This document shows positions 12,001 through 20,595 of a stretch of 64,000 bases of DNA, piece by piece (position 1 is the stretch's first letter; each line of letters begins with the position of its first letter). The notes under the pieces were generated by a model. The model had not been told where the DNA came from, searched no databases, and saw nothing but the letters and a program-made list of their open reading frames with translations. Both the position numbers and the translations under genes were made by a program. Origin of the DNA: Otis tarda (lineage: Eukaryota > Chordata > Aves > Otidiformes > Otididae); contig JAPMTP010000074.1 in assembly GCA_026413225.1 (NCBI GenBank), positions 104,501 through 168,500 on the forward strand, given 5' to 3'.

Positions 12001-15000
12001 CGCTTCACCCGGGAGCCTGTCAGGTCCATTACATGCTGTTTCTGGGACAGGCACTCCTTTTTCTTTGTCTTGGCCGCCGCAGAGCTTTGGGAACCGACGG
12101 ACTGCAGGCTGACTTTGTTGGCAGAGGGCGACTGGCTCCCGTCTGGGCTGCGCTTGCCACGGGCCCGGAACTGCCGGCGGCGGGAGGCATCTGCGTTTTG
12201 ACCTGTGGAGGGGACAAACGGCTCAGTGGGGCTGGCGACGGGCGCTGTGGGGAGCAAGCAGGCACCTCGCAGCTCCATGAGCACAGCCTTGTGCCCTGGT
12301 AGGGACACAGCACTTGTCCCCCAGCCTGCCTGGCACTGGCAGCACTGCTCCCAGAAGCACCTCCCTCCCTGCTTCTCTTATTAGCACGAGAAAGCACACC
12401 ACCCACTAGATTGGAAAGCTAGAGAGCTTTTAATTCACAGCCCTGTGTCCGTCCCAACAAACGTGCACACAAGTAACACCTTTTCCACAGTCACTCCCCT
12501 ATGGATCAAGCCAAGGATTTGTCCTCCAGGACTATCGTTTCCGTACCTTGCCCCCATCCTACGTTGTCACATAGAGACCGTAACACGCAGCCCTGCCCCA
12601 GCTGCATCACCCATCTCTGCTGGAGCTAAATCCTCCACATGGGATAACCCCACCGGGGACTCAGGCCCTTCTTCCTTCCACCAGCTCCCAACCCAACCAA
12701 GTTCAAAGCTGAGCAATGCAAAACTGCCCCCACCACAGACAGGGTCTGGCCTCACCCTGCAGAGCTTGGGGCACCAGCTGCCCTATAAAGTTTCCTTAAA
12801 GTCTCCGGTCTCACAACGGAGAACAGACAACTGGCACAAGCTGCCTAACCTGACAGCCTGTACAGGAACATCTCTGGAGAAAAGAGCTCATCTGCAGCAT
12901 CTCTCTCATCTGAAACTGCCCCAGAAGGTGATCCTTCCCTTCCTCTCATGTTTGTGAAGCCACACTCAAAGTCACTCATCTAGTGCTTCATGAGCCACTT
13001 CAGAGAGCTTTTTCCTTCTTAAAGTGGGCAGCAGTTCTGCCTGACGGCCCTGAGGAGCAAGCTGGATTCAGCTTTGAGGAAACAGAAAAACTCTCAGTAA
13101 GACACAAACAAGTGTGCTTCACTGCTCCCAGAAAAAGGAACCCGTGCCAAGAAGCTCAGGAGCAGGAAAAGTGCCCCTGCTGGATCCCGGAAAATAGAGA
13201 ATTTTTTTAATACCCAGAGATGTTTGATGAAACGGCTTTGCATTTCTACACGCTGCAGCCATGTTCCCCAAGAGACCCAAGGGCTGTCAAGCTGCTTCTC
13301 TGGAGCAAGGGAGGTGGATGGTCACGGTGGGTTTCTGAAGCGCTGCTGGGGGTCCAGCGTTTCTCCTTACCCGCACGCTCTGTCTCCTTGCGGCTCTTCT
13401 GCTCGATGGCAGCCCTGATGCACAGCTCCCGGGCACACAGCCCTGCTGAGCTGCTCCTCTTCGAGATGGCTTCCTCCACCACGGCATCAATGGACAAGCA
13501 GGCAGCGCCGTAGTATTTGGACAGCGCGACCGCTGCCGTGGTCTTGCCTTGAGAGAGAGGAAGACTGCTTGGTGACACTTGCACATGAGGCATTGTCAGG
13601 GACAGGCTCTGGAAATGCCCCAAAAAGTATTTCACATTTTCAAGGGCAGTGGGAAAGCACGTGCCCCTTAAGGAGAGACCATGAGGGAGGCAGCCTGAAC
13701 ATGGTTAGAAATGTGGATCATCTCCACCTCATCTTCAGCTGAGGACTTTGTCCCTTGTGGTGACCTCGACCCTGGGCCAGAACACTGTTTCCAGCCCTGT
13801 CCCACCATCACTCAGACCATTCGCTAGCCTGTGCTGCTCGCTGCTGTCTCAGGCAACCTCTGGGCACACTTTGGGGGTCAGTGTGGGCTAGGGACTGCTC
13901 CCATGAGGCAACATGGACCCGAGGCAATGTGGTCCCACAAAGCAACAGGAACATGGCCACACTGCCTGGGGGAACAAGAGCCCAGCTCCTAGCAGGGACA
14001 CAAGATGAGCCACACCACCTGCACCAGCTAGGCGAAGGCCTGAGGCTGCTTCATGTACCCGCAGAGCTGTGGCTCACCTTGCTTCACTTCACTTGGTCAA
14101 CCAAGCACCGGGTCCACCAGGAGATATATGTCTCTCCTGCTGCCCCCCATCCTGGCAGCCAAGGGCTGCCGCTCACGTACCTGTCAGGGGTGCCCCATGG
14201 ACGATGACGACGATCCCCCTCCGGTTTCGGGCTGCGCGCCCTTCTGCAGAGAGATCGATGCCAAGGTGGCGGGCAATGGCCTTAGAGACAGGGCTGTTGT
14301 CCAGTTCTCCCGCTGCCTCCTTGCTGCTGGCGGTGCTTTGCCGATGCTCTCCTGTGCAGAAGCAGGTAGAAAAGTCGGTCTCCTGCCTACCTGTGATCCT
14401 GATCATCCTTCCATCCCCTCAGGTCCTGGGAGAGGAGACTGCTGAAACCAACGTCACACCCAAGATCTCACCGTGCCCTTCCTCTAGACTTGTGCAGATC
14501 AGGGTCTGCCCTAGATGCTGGTGAAGGTGCCTCTTCAGAGTACAGGAAATGGGGTGGCAGAAAGAGAACAGAGCGAGCAGCCAGCAATGCCTAAAAGGCC
14601 TGGGCCAAATCTTCCATGAACTGTCGTCATGGGAGCTTGGTCTCAGGTCCTGCTGAGTAAGGGGACACAGGCAGAACCAGGCATCTTACTCAGTCCCAAG
14701 GCAGAGGCTCCAGGTGAGGATCAAGCCATTATCCAAAAGCCGGATGCTTGCGGAATATTACTAGCAGGACATCTGGCCGGGCTCTGAATTCACCAGAACA
14801 GCATTTACAAAGAGTTCCCACCTTTGCCCTCAGGAGGTCACCAAAAGACAACTCAGCTTGCAATGCCACGTAGGACAGCGAGCGCCCTGCCCTGCCCTGC
14901 CTAGCAAAGGGAACAGCATCATCCTGATCCCAGCAGCTCCTGGGGGCAAACATGCTCCTGTGGCAAAGCTGGGGAAAACCTCCCTGGCCTCTCCCTTGTC

Positions 15001-16515
15001 CCTGCCCCAGACTCCTCCCGGGATCCTGCAGACTTCCCAGAGAAGAGCGCATTCCGGGCCTACAGGAGCGAAGGTGGCCCCAGGCTGCAGGGAAGTGATG
15101 GAGCTGACACTCATGTCCTCCACTGAGACCCCTCTGCCACAACGGACATAAAACAGGGGACGAGCTTCGGGTTGTTATCTGTCCCGCATCTTTTCTCAAC
15201 GCCTTCCTCCTCCTCTTCTCCACATTCAGCTTTAGAGTCCACCTTGTTGGACTGGCTTTCATCAAAAATGGAGGAGGGACAACCGAGCTGTGGGATGAGA
15301 TGGTGTGAATGATCCCAGCAGAGTGCTTCCCTCCTTGACCTGACAGAGACCGGACATTTTCAAAGTTTGCTCAGCAGGAAGGACACGGGGAGGGAAGGAG
15401 AGAGTGAACATGCTCAGGCATCTGCTCTTTGCCATTTGACACTTTGCACAGCCACACGCAAAAGACACAAAATTGCCCAAGGAGGGAGACTCCCAAGGCA
15501 CAGGGAAGTCTGTCCAGGCTCTGGCTGCCCTCAGGGGAATTCTGAGCTTGTGCTTTTGTTGCTGGGAAGAAACAAATCGGACATAGCCAGTGGTATTAGA
15601 CCGGGTCCTACTGTCTGAAGAACTCATCCCATCCTACTCTTTGTGGATGAGGGACCCAAGGGGACATCCTGACTACTGCCCCAGTGCACGGCAGGCAGGT
15701 ACGAGCTTGCTTTGGCTGCACTCAGGGCTGGCAGAGGATGCGTGTTACAAGTCACAGATTTCCAGCTGGAAATTCCTCCACCAAGCTAGGGAACGGGCAG
15801 CTGCTAAAAGCATGGGCTTTCCATGGACAAGGAGGTCATGGGGAGCTCAGGGTGTGTGGGCTGAGCTCCCTGCTGTGGCCACACTCAGGAGAGCCAATGC
15901 CAATCCCTCACCGTTGTCCTGGCCTGCTGGTTCCCCAGTCCTGGACTTTGCCTGCTCCTCTTCCAGCCTCTTCTGGTCCTCATAGTACTCCAGCACCTCT
16001 GGGGGCAGCTTCTCACCCGGGGCACGTGGAGGCAGCAACAAGGTGTTGTGGCGGTCGTAATCCTTCAGTGTTCGCAGGATCTGTGCGCACAGGGAAAACA
16101 AACCGTAGATGGGATGCGATTCTTGACCTTCATCACACGAATAGACTCCCCAGCCAACCCATCTTCTCCCTCATTCCTTCCTCCCAACGGCACGGACTAT
16201 CCAAGCCCCTACACGCCTGCCAGCAGAGGTGGCCAACCCTGAAATGCCACCAGGCTTTGCCCTGGGGACTGCCTCCACCTCCCTGGCACTGGCAAGGCTG
16301 GAGCGCTAGGAAGCTACGGGAGCGTGCCCAGACCAGACCTTCCCTCTCACCTGCTCCTCAGCAAGGTACTGCTGGTCGAACTCCAGGGAGTAAAACTCGA
16401 TGGGGAAATCGCACGGGTTCTTCACCACCACTGTCCCCTCTGCCCCGCAGCTGCACGGCAGCGATGGTCCCAGCTCCAGCACCGAGGGGCTGAACTCCAG
16501 CTGTGGCTGGAGAAC
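2961..16515 (-). CDS. HYDIN: HYDIN, central portion (18 exons, 5' and 3' parts missing)
   Basis: HYDIN is a giant protein of the central-pair apparatus of motile cilia, built from ASH/MSP-type beta domains with an embedded P-loop segment. Eighteen minus-strand exons with canonical AG/GT borders join in phase to about 1,190 codons. In order they encode: an ASH domain (VKNPCDFPIEFYSLEF), a linker, a P-loop formed across an intron (GAPLTGKT), a charged linker, VLPEDLLVAILSERLQ and GVVFDGLETCFARS, a coiled-coil stretch (LWEMDEDEYDALTEEQ), a long Lys/Glu-rich repeat exon, GLGPSGPPIPPPALYSV, then further ASH domains ending at ENILGVVQTENIEI. These match the order I know for HYDIN. Human HYDIN is about 5,100 residues, so only the middle is here. 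One exon (5491-5672) has a one-base frame loss. No initiator exon or promoter is present. It may be a truncated copy, or part of a gene whose other exons lie outside the window. Confidence 0.88.
3061..3987 (-). other. HYDIN intron, 0.93 kb
   Basis: Exons q and r join in phase 0 (QLE-VSDAENILG). No further exon or repeat recognised. Confidence 0.55.
3988..4186 (-). CDS. HYDIN: HYDIN exon q
   Basis: 199 bp, phase 2 in and phase 0 out, acceptor after tttttgtctgcag, donor gtgaggg. Encodes RKDNETLALQNRTPLPVAWR, LEDLGEDFSVSEDSG and a beta-rich end (KTIQLE). Confidence 0.9.
4315..4487 (-). CDS. HYDIN: HYDIN exon p
   Basis: 173 bp, phase 0 in and phase 2 out, donor gtcagt. Encodes ELSVWAYPTSAGLVEDKLIC then GNPEPVVFRLCCQGVQVELG and LLFNTLLLPR, closing one ASH domain and opening the next. 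Confidence 0.9.
4593..4752 (-). CDS. HYDIN: HYDIN exon o
   Basis: 160 bp, phase 2 in and phase 0 out, donor gtaggag. Encodes YPSNCEKITILNVSPFEAEV, HFSFERDLQE and LEPPSMRLQPTEKQ, the middle of an ASH domain. Confidence 0.9.
5125..5244 (-). CDS. HYDIN: HYDIN exon n
   Basis: 120 bp, phase 2 in and out, donor gtacgtg. Encodes LVFPHQRESKEDEDIISKQY and VFHFGPLLCGKPRDG, the typical start of an ASH domain (F-FGPLL-GK). Confidence 0.9.
5491..5672 (-). pseudogene. HYDIN: HYDIN exon m, frameshifted
   Basis: 182 bp. The first part reads LSSCRWTVPAHSEVQLKVHF and TELGQFEQTC; the rest makes sense only one frame over (FEILGTKRLYQLPCRGTCLY, then PAISQDPR). Both halves are clear HYDIN ASH-domain sequence, so one base is missing at about 5569-5578, beside a TTTT run. 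Entry phase 2 and exit phase 2 both fit the neighbours if that base is restored. Uncorrected, the frame leaves HYDIN from here on. It may be a real inactivating lesion or a consensus error in a short homopolymer. Confidence 0.85.
5901..6052 (-). CDS. HYDIN: HYDIN exon l (basic linker)
   Basis: 152 bp, phase 0 in and phase 2 out. Lys/Arg/Ser-rich linker (TPTRGRSRKEKAVG, PRKKRSSSRGSREVQ). I chose the donor after ...cctcccag (gttgga) because it alone gives phase 2, as the next exon needs (PPR-LSSCRW). A later gtgact donor at 5829 would give the wrong phase. Confidence 0.7.
6364..6537 (-). CDS. HYDIN: HYDIN exon k
   Basis: 174 bp, phase 0 at both ends, strong donor gtaagt. Encodes ILDELGLGPSGPPIPPPALY and SVIRYPEKRTAP, a very characteristic HYDIN motif between the charged repeat and the next ASH domains. 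Confidence 0.92.
6538..7019 (-). other. HYDIN intron, 0.48 kb
   Basis: Nothing further recognised; flanking exons join in phase 0. Confidence 0.5.
7020..7871 (-). CDS. HYDIN: HYDIN exon j, long exon with a Lys/Glu repeat
   Basis: 852 bp, 284 codons, phase 0 at both ends, acceptor ...cctgcccag and donor gtaaagcc. Residues about 80-125 (ENLALRFKIYEASQMDVAHI, SFWDRVEGILLS) are the conserved HYDIN core. They are followed by a 10-residue repeat, KKERLEKESV alternating with KKEHVEKESV, then an acidic patch and SEDVTRKILESSKLPVAEQ leading into exon k. HYDIN has a Lys/Glu-rich helical stretch at this place in other vertebrates; here it has become a regular tandem repeat. Confidence 0.9.
7201..7450 (-). 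repeat. Coding minisatellite, 30-bp unit, about 8 copies
   Basis: Eight 30-bp units and a partial ninth, each encoding 10 residues. Inner units alternate aggcgctc (ERLE) and acgtgctc (EHVE), giving a 60-bp super-period. All units keep the frame of HYDIN exon j. The outer units are more diverged, as expected if expansion happened from the middle. Confidence 0.92.
7872..8633 (-). other. HYDIN intron, 0.76 kb
   Basis: No coding or repeat signal recognised. Confidence 0.5.
8634..8784 (-). CDS. HYDIN: HYDIN exon i (charged helix)
   Basis: 151 bp, phase 2 in and phase 0 out, donor gtgggtgg. Encodes EQPDEKHHQELEPLTEKQEL and a Lys/Arg-rich tail. Weakly conserved in character, but both phases fit the flanking exons exactly. 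Confidence 0.7.
8785..10040 (-). other. HYDIN intron, 1.26 kb
   Basis: Phase-compatible flanking exons; no exon, mobile element or RNA gene recognised inside. Confidence 0.5.
10041..10182 (-). CDS. HYDIN: HYDIN exon h (coiled coil)
   Basis: 142 bp, phase 1 in and phase 2 out. Encodes EEAARREEARLWEMDEDEYD then ALTEEQKTQFNEKLLQARRE, a charged helical segment. The donor (gtctgt) is weaker than its neighbours, so the 3' border is slightly less certain. Confidence 0.85.
10183..10638 (-). other. HYDIN intron, 0.46 kb
   Basis: No additional coding or repeat signal recognised. Confidence 0.5.
10639..10822 (-). CDS. HYDIN: HYDIN exon g
   Basis: 184 bp, phase 0 in and phase 1 out, donor gtaagaat. 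Encodes LSDCFQGVVFDGLETCFARS (a hydrophobic strand ending in D, Walker B-like), then ALLCLLKAVGNRPHVYFVNL and a Lys/Glu helix. Confidence 0.9.
11121..11222 (-). CDS. HYDIN: HYDIN exon f
   Basis: 34 codons, phase 0 at both ends, donor gtacgtgg. Encodes MSCVLPEDLLVAILSERLQ, a strongly recognisable HYDIN segment just after the P-loop. Confidence 0.9.
11669..11957 (+). mobile_element. CR1 LINE 3' fragment in a HYDIN intron
   Basis: About 290 bp matching the 3' untranslated end of CR1: ggtggatgccccatccctgg, aaggccaggttggacggggc, ctgagcaacctgatgtgg, tttaaaggtcccctcc, ending in attctatgattct, the 8-base terminal repeat that marks CR1 tails. It is heavily 5'-truncated, as is usual, and lies in the opposite orientation to HYDIN, 51 bases from the donor of exon e. 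Confidence 0.93.
12009..12202 (-). CDS. HYDIN: HYDIN exon e (charged linker)
   Basis: 194 bp, phase 1 in and phase 0 out. A Ser/Lys/Arg-rich, low-complexity linker (SRRRQFRARGKRSPDGSQSP, AAAKTKKKECLSQK). Identified mainly by phase and position between the P-loop exon and VLPEDLLV; it is poorly conserved in character. Confidence 0.75.
12203..13370 (-). other. HYDIN intron, 1.17 kb
   Basis: Phase-compatible flanking exons; no exon, repeat or RNA gene recognised within it. Confidence 0.55.
13371..13547 (-). CDS. HYDIN: HYDIN exon d (completes P-loop)
   Basis: 177 bp, phase 1 in and phase 1 out, donor gtaagg. Begins GKTTAAVALSKYYGAACLSI and continues AGLCARELCIRAAIEQKS. With exon c it gives GAPLTGKT, a full GxxxxGK[ST] match, so the nucleotide-binding loop looks intact at sequence level. 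Confidence 0.9.
13548..14180 (-). other. HYDIN intron, 0.63 kb, splitting the Walker A codons
   Basis: Canonical gt...ag borders. It interrupts the Gly codon of GAPLT-G-KT. Nothing else recognised inside. Confidence 0.6.
14181..14351 (-). CDS. HYDIN: HYDIN exon c (start of P-loop)
   Basis: 171 bp, phase 1 in and phase 1 out, donor gtacgtgag. Encodes VSKAIARHLGIDLSAEGRAA and RGIVVIVHGAPLT. The last residues are the first half of a Walker A motif; the rest lies in the next exon. Confidence 0.9.
14352..15911 (-). other. HYDIN intron, 1.56 kb
   Basis: The flanking exons b and c join in phase directly (N-G-EHRQ), so no exon is required here. I see no repeat or RNA gene in it. Confidence 0.6.
15912..16080 (-). 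CDS. HYDIN: HYDIN exon b
   Basis: 169 bp, phase 0 in and phase 1 out (donor gtgaggg). Encodes ILRTLKDYDRHNTLLLPPR and EKLPPEVLEYYEDQKRLEEE, a helical linker between the ASH domain and the P-loop segment. Confidence 0.88.
16351..16515 (-). CDS. HYDIN: HYDIN exon a (ASH domain)
   Basis: 55 codons, phase 0 at both ends, acceptor after ...ggctgag and donor gtgagag. Encodes LEFSPSVLELG and VVVKNPCDFPIEFYSLEFD, the typical strand pattern of an ASH domain. It is the most 5' HYDIN exon visible. The upstream intron is replaced by CR1 sequence about 50 bases before the acceptor. Confidence 0.88.
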
Positions 16516-16564
16516 CTCAGCCAAGAGAAGTGCACAGTACCTGCAGCCCGTAGTCAATCTCCGT

Positions 16565-18979
16565 AACGAGCCCTGGCCCTCTTGGCCACCTGGGCACACT
16601 GTCGGCTCATGTTCAGCTGAGCATCAACCAACACCCCCAGGTCCCTTTCCTCTTCACAGTCCTCCAGCCACTCAGCTCCGAGCCTATAGCGCTGCATGGG
16701 GTTATTGTGGCCAAAGTGCAGGACCCGACACTTGGCCTTGTTGAACCTCATCCCATTCAGCTCAGCCCAGCGATCCAGCCTATCTAGATCCCTCTGAAGG
16801 GCCTCCCTACCCTCAGGCAGATCAACACCGCCACCCAACTTGGTGTCATCTGCAAACTTGCTGAGGGTACACTCAACCCCCTCGTCTAGGGCATCAATAA
16901 AGATATTGAACAAGATGGGCCCAAGTACCGACCCCTGGGGGACACCACTTGTAATAGGCTGCCAGCTGGACTTGACTCCATTAACTGCTACCCGCTGGGC
17001 ACGGCTCCCTAGCCAGTTCTTTATCCAAAGAAGGGTATACCTACCCAGTCCACAGGCAGCCAGTTTCCCTAGGAGAATACTGTGAGAGACCGTGTCAAAG
17101 GCTTTGCTGAAGTCCAGGTAGACCACATCAACAGCCTTTCCCTCATCCACCAGTCTGGTCACCCAGTCATAAAAGGAAATGAGGTTGGTCAAGCACGACC
17201 TGCCTTTCGTGAACCCGTGCTGGCTGGGCCTGATCCCGTGGATGCCACTCATATGCCGAGTGATCTCACCCAAGATGATTTGCTCCATAACTTTCCCAGG
17301 TACTGAGGTCAGGCTGACAGGCCTGTAGTTCCCCGGATCCTCCTTACGGCCCTTCTTGTAGATGGGAGTCACATCGGCAAGCCTCCAGTCCTCCGGGGAC
17401 CTCCCCAGATAACCAGGAGCGCTGGTAGATGGCCGAGAGCGGCTCGGCAATCACCCCCACCAACTCCCTTAGCACCCTAGGATGGAGCCCGTCCGGTCCC
17501 ATGGACTTGTGGCAGTCCAGATGGAGAAGGAGCTCTCTAACTGTCTCCACCTGTACCACAGGGGGTGTATTCGGCCTGGCATCCCAGACTTCCAGATTAG
17601 GGCATAAAGTGCCCTGAGGATAACTGATCTGCCTATTAAAGGCAGAAGTAAAGAAGGCGTTGAGGACCTCAGCCTTCTCCTTATCCTCAGTGATCACATT
17701 CCCGCTGCATCAAGTAAAGGGTGTAAATTCTCTTACCACTGATATATTTGTAAAAGGATTTCTTGTTCTCTTTTGCTGCAGTGGCCAATCTGAGTTCATG
17801 CTGAGCTTTTGCCTTCCTAACTTCCTCCCTGCATACCTTAGAAACTTCTTTGTAATCTCCCCAAGTAGCCTGTCCCTTCTTCCAGAGGACATAGACTCTC
17901 TTTTTCTTCCGGAGCCTCAACAATAGTTCCCGGTTCATCCACACCGGTCTTCTTCCCGTACGGCTCGCCTTACGGCATTCAGGAACAGCCTGTTCTTGTG
18001 CTTTTAAGATCTCCATCTTGAGGAGCGTCCAGGCTTCCTGGACCCCTTTACCCTTAAGGAGCGACTCCCAAGGGACCCTCGCAACAAGTGTCCTGAACAA
18101 GTCAAAGTCTGCCCTCTTGAAGTTCAGGATAGCCGTTCTGCTAGTGATCCTTCTGACATCTCCAAGAACAGAGAATTCTACAATTTCATGGTCGCTCTGC
18201 CCAAGACAGTGCCCAACCTTCACGTCTCCCACCAGACCTTCTCTATTAGTAAAGAGTAAGTCAATCAGGGCACCACCCCTGGTAGGCTCTCGTACCAGCT
18301 GCATAAAGAAACTATCTTCCACACCCTCTAGGAACCTTTTGGACTGTTTCCTGTGCGCTGTATGATATTCCCAGCATATATCAGGGAAGTTGAAGTCTCC
18401 CACAAGAACGAGTGCTGGCGATTGCGCGACTCGCTCAAGCTGCTCATAGAACGCCTCGTCCTTCTCTTCATCCTGATTAGGCGGTCTATAACAGACCCCC
18501 ACCACGATGTCACCCCTACAGGCCTTTCCTCTGATCCTTATCCATAGACACTCAACTGTATCATTCCCAACTCCGAGCTCTTCAACGTCAAAATAGTCTT
18601 TAATATAAAGGGCCACACCACCACCCTTCCTTCCTCGTCTATCCCTTCTGAAGAGCTTGTAGCCTTCCATCACAGCACTCCAGTCATGGGAGTGGTCCCA
18701 CCACGTTTCAGTAATAGCAACCAGGTCATAGTTATCCTGCCGCACAATCGCTTCCAGCTCCTCCTGCTTGTTACTCATGCTGCGTGCATTGGTGTAGATG
18801 CACTTCAGCCGAGACAGCTGCCTCAGCCCCAGATTGAGCACCGTTCCCCTGGGCTCTTCCCTTGAGGGCCTTGTTTTGTCCCCTTCCCCCTTCATAGCTA
18901 GTTTAAAGATCTGTCGATAAGCCCCGCCAGCTCCTGTGCTAGGATTCGTTGCCCCCTGTAAGAAAGGTGGGTTCCACAA
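16565..18979 (-). pseudogene. CR1 ORF2 (endonuclease-reverse transcriptase), frameshifted and truncated
   Basis: ORF2 overlaps the end of ORF1. The first segment (18979 to about 17,740) is an APE-type endonuclease with YTNARSMSNK, ITETWWDHSHDWS, GVCYRPP, VGDFNFPDICWE and a C-terminal SDHE. The frame is lost at about 17,700-17,745, where a short deletion after FYKYIS is also likely. The second segment carries TEDKEKAEVLNAFFTSAF and SMGPDGLHPRVL. It shifts again at about 17,395-17,405, where one extra base follows SWLSGEVP. The third segment is the reverse transcriptase: [40 protein letters not shown], and FADD at 16845-16856. It is cut before the thumb and C-terminal part. It cannot make an active enzyme. 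Confidence 0.92.
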
Positions 18980-20010
18980 ACAGAAGACAGGCCAGGGGCC
19001 GAGTAAACTGCCCCATGATCAAAGAACCCAAAGTTTCTCTCTTGACACCAGCCTCTAAGCCAATTATTCATTAATGGAACTTTCCAAGCCCACTCCGTGC
19101 CGCTCGCTGACCCTGAAGGTATAGAACAGAGGATCACTTGAGCTCCTGCTCCTTGAACCAAACGCCCTAAACCCCTGAAATCTCTTTTCATAGTTCTTGG
19201 GCTTCTCTGTGCAATTGCATCACTGCCCACTTGAACTATGAGGAGTGGAAAATAATCAGTGGGCCTAACCAGCTGTGGGAGTTTCCGGGTTATGTCTCTG
19301 ACCCGGGCCCCAGGAAGGCAGCACACCTCCCTACGGGTAGGGTCAGGCCGGCATATTGGGCCCTCTGTCCCTCTCAGAAGGGAGTCACCTACAACTATCA
19401 CCCTTCTTTCTTTTTTGGAGGAGGCAGTCTTCAAGCGTGGATCCGACTGCCTCACCTTATGCAAGCTAGGAGGCGGCGTTCCCACGTCATCCTCACTCGC
19501 CTCTCCCTCCGGTTTCAGGGCTTCAAACCTGTTACACAGAGGGACCTGGGGAACCGAGGTAGGTCGGGATGGAGGTTGCCTGCGACGCCAACCTGGGACC
19601 TGCTGCCATCCCTCCTCTCCTCTCAAGCAGTCCCTCTCTGCTTGACTATGGCAAGGGAGAGTGTCCACTACTCCCTCAGTCCGGGGGGTGCAATCTCTGC
19701 GTCTTTCTCGCAGAGAGTCACTCCACCAGTCAACCTCCCGCTCGCACTCTCTGATACTCCGTAACCTCTCTATGTCCTCCCTAAGCTCCACCACCAGACT
19801 GAGCAGCTCGTCCAGCTGCTCACACCTCGCACAGGCGGCATCCTTCCCGTCCTCTCCTGGCAGCAGCAGGCTCAGGCACTCCCTGCAGCCAGAGACCTGA
19901 ACTGCCGCATTTTTGGGCAGACCTTCTGTCTGGGTTGCCACAGTCTTCTTGGGGGAAGCCCGCTTCCTGGTGAGGACCATGTTTAAAGCTGTGACGTCAG
20001 GGCCTGTCAA
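18898..20010 (-). CDS. CR1 ORF1 protein with esterase domain
   Basis: 370 codons, uninterrupted. The likely authentic start is the second Met (MVLTRKRASPKK, about 19,980); an upstream in-frame Met extends it by 10 residues. Residues about 40-75 carry paired cysteines (CREC, CARC), a zinc-knuckle or PHD-like segment, followed by a short Leu-rich coiled coil (LDELLSLVVELREDIERL). Residues about 205-370 form an SGNH/GDSL-type esterase: VIVVGDSLLRG holds the nucleophile block and CGTHLSYRGQ the catalytic His block. ORF1 proteins of CR1 are known to bind nucleic acid and to carry an esterase of uncertain role. That it is open while ORF2 is broken is notable. Confidence 0.88.
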   Translation of the reverse strand: MTGPDVTALNMVLTRKRASPKKTVATQTEGLPKNAAVQVSGCRECLSLLLPGEDGKDAACARCEQLDELLSLVVELREDIERLRSIRECEREVDWWSDSLRERRRDCTPRTEGVVDTLPCHSQAERDCLRGEEGWQQVPGWRRRQPPSRPTSVPQVPLCNRFEALKPEGEASEDDVGTPPPSLHKVRQSDPRLKTASSKKERRVIVVGDSLLRGTEGPICRPDPTRREVCCLPGARVRDITRKLPQLVRPTDYFPLLIVQVGSDAIAQRSPRTMKRDFRGLGRLVQGAGAQVILCSIPSGSASGTEWAWKVPLMNNWLRGWCQERNFGFFDHGAVYSAPGLSSVCGTHLSYRGQRILAQELAGLIDRSLN

Positions 20011-20147
20011 TAGGAGAGCAGGTCGCCCGAGAAAAGACTAGATCCAACTCCCACTCCCGCTGCTACTGTATTGAATGGGGAGTGTGGGCTTCTCATACTG
20101 TGATCACCTGCTCTGTAGGTGGTCAGTAACACCTTTACTCACTTACT

Positions 20148-20595
20148 GACGTTCGTGATTTTTTGGGTTTTTTTTTTTCAGGGGGCGCCCAGGTGCAGCT
20201 GGTGGCAAACGTCGAAGCCCTGCTCCTCAGGGAAAGCCCGGAGCCCCAATGTCTGTGCTGCTGTAGATGCGCTGGCAATGGCCGCTGAGGAGCAGCAAGA
20301 GCTTGAGTGGCTGGCACTCTCGGTGTGGGAGCAATGGTCTGACGTTGGTGATTTTTCGGGGTTTCTTTTCATGCGGCGCCCAGGTGCAGCTGGTGGCAAA
20401 CGTCGAAGCCCTGCTCCTCAGGGAAAGCCCGGAGCCCCAATGTCTGTGGTGCTGTAGATGCACTGCCAATGAGCGCTGAGGAGCAGCAAGAGCTTGAGTG
20501 GCTGGCACTTTTGGTGTGGGAGCAATGGTCCGACGTTCGTGATTTTTCGGGGTTTCTTTTCATGGGGCGCCCACGTGCATCTGGTGGCAAACGTC
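20148..20595. repeat. Satellite array, left segment (about 2.3 monomers)
   Basis: The same roughly 190-bp monomer as the main array. It starts abruptly inside a monomer (gacgttcgtgat) next to the CR1 5' end, and is cut at 20,595 by the provirus. The sequence at the cut, ggcaaacgtc, continues as aacgtcgaagcc after the provirus, showing one original array. Confidence 0.93.
20590..20595. repeat. Target site duplication, left copy (aacgtc)
   Basis: The six bases aacgtc immediately precede the LTR and are repeated at 26209-26214 directly after the other LTR. In intact monomers the same place reads ggcaaacgtcgaagcc once. Confidence 0.92.

Larger units (their letters stand above)
16565..20147 (-). 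mobile_element. CR1 LINE, near full length but lacking its 3' end
   Basis: A minus-strand CR1 retrotransposon with 5' UTR, ORF1 and ORF2 in the normal order. ORF2 stops inside the region after the reverse-transcriptase core (..[17 protein letters not shown]) and runs into HYDIN intron sequence at about 16,565. The remainder of ORF2, the 3' UTR and the attctatg tail are absent. LINEs are normally truncated at the 5' end, so loss of the 3' end points to a later deletion or recombination. The 5' end abuts the satellite at about 20,147; that border is approximate. Confidence 0.92.

Noticed and set aside
14830..15140. Possible extra HYDIN exon (SVEDMSVSSITSLQPG)
   Set aside because: Exons b and c already join in phase without it, its entry phase does not fit exon b, and no good donor follows.
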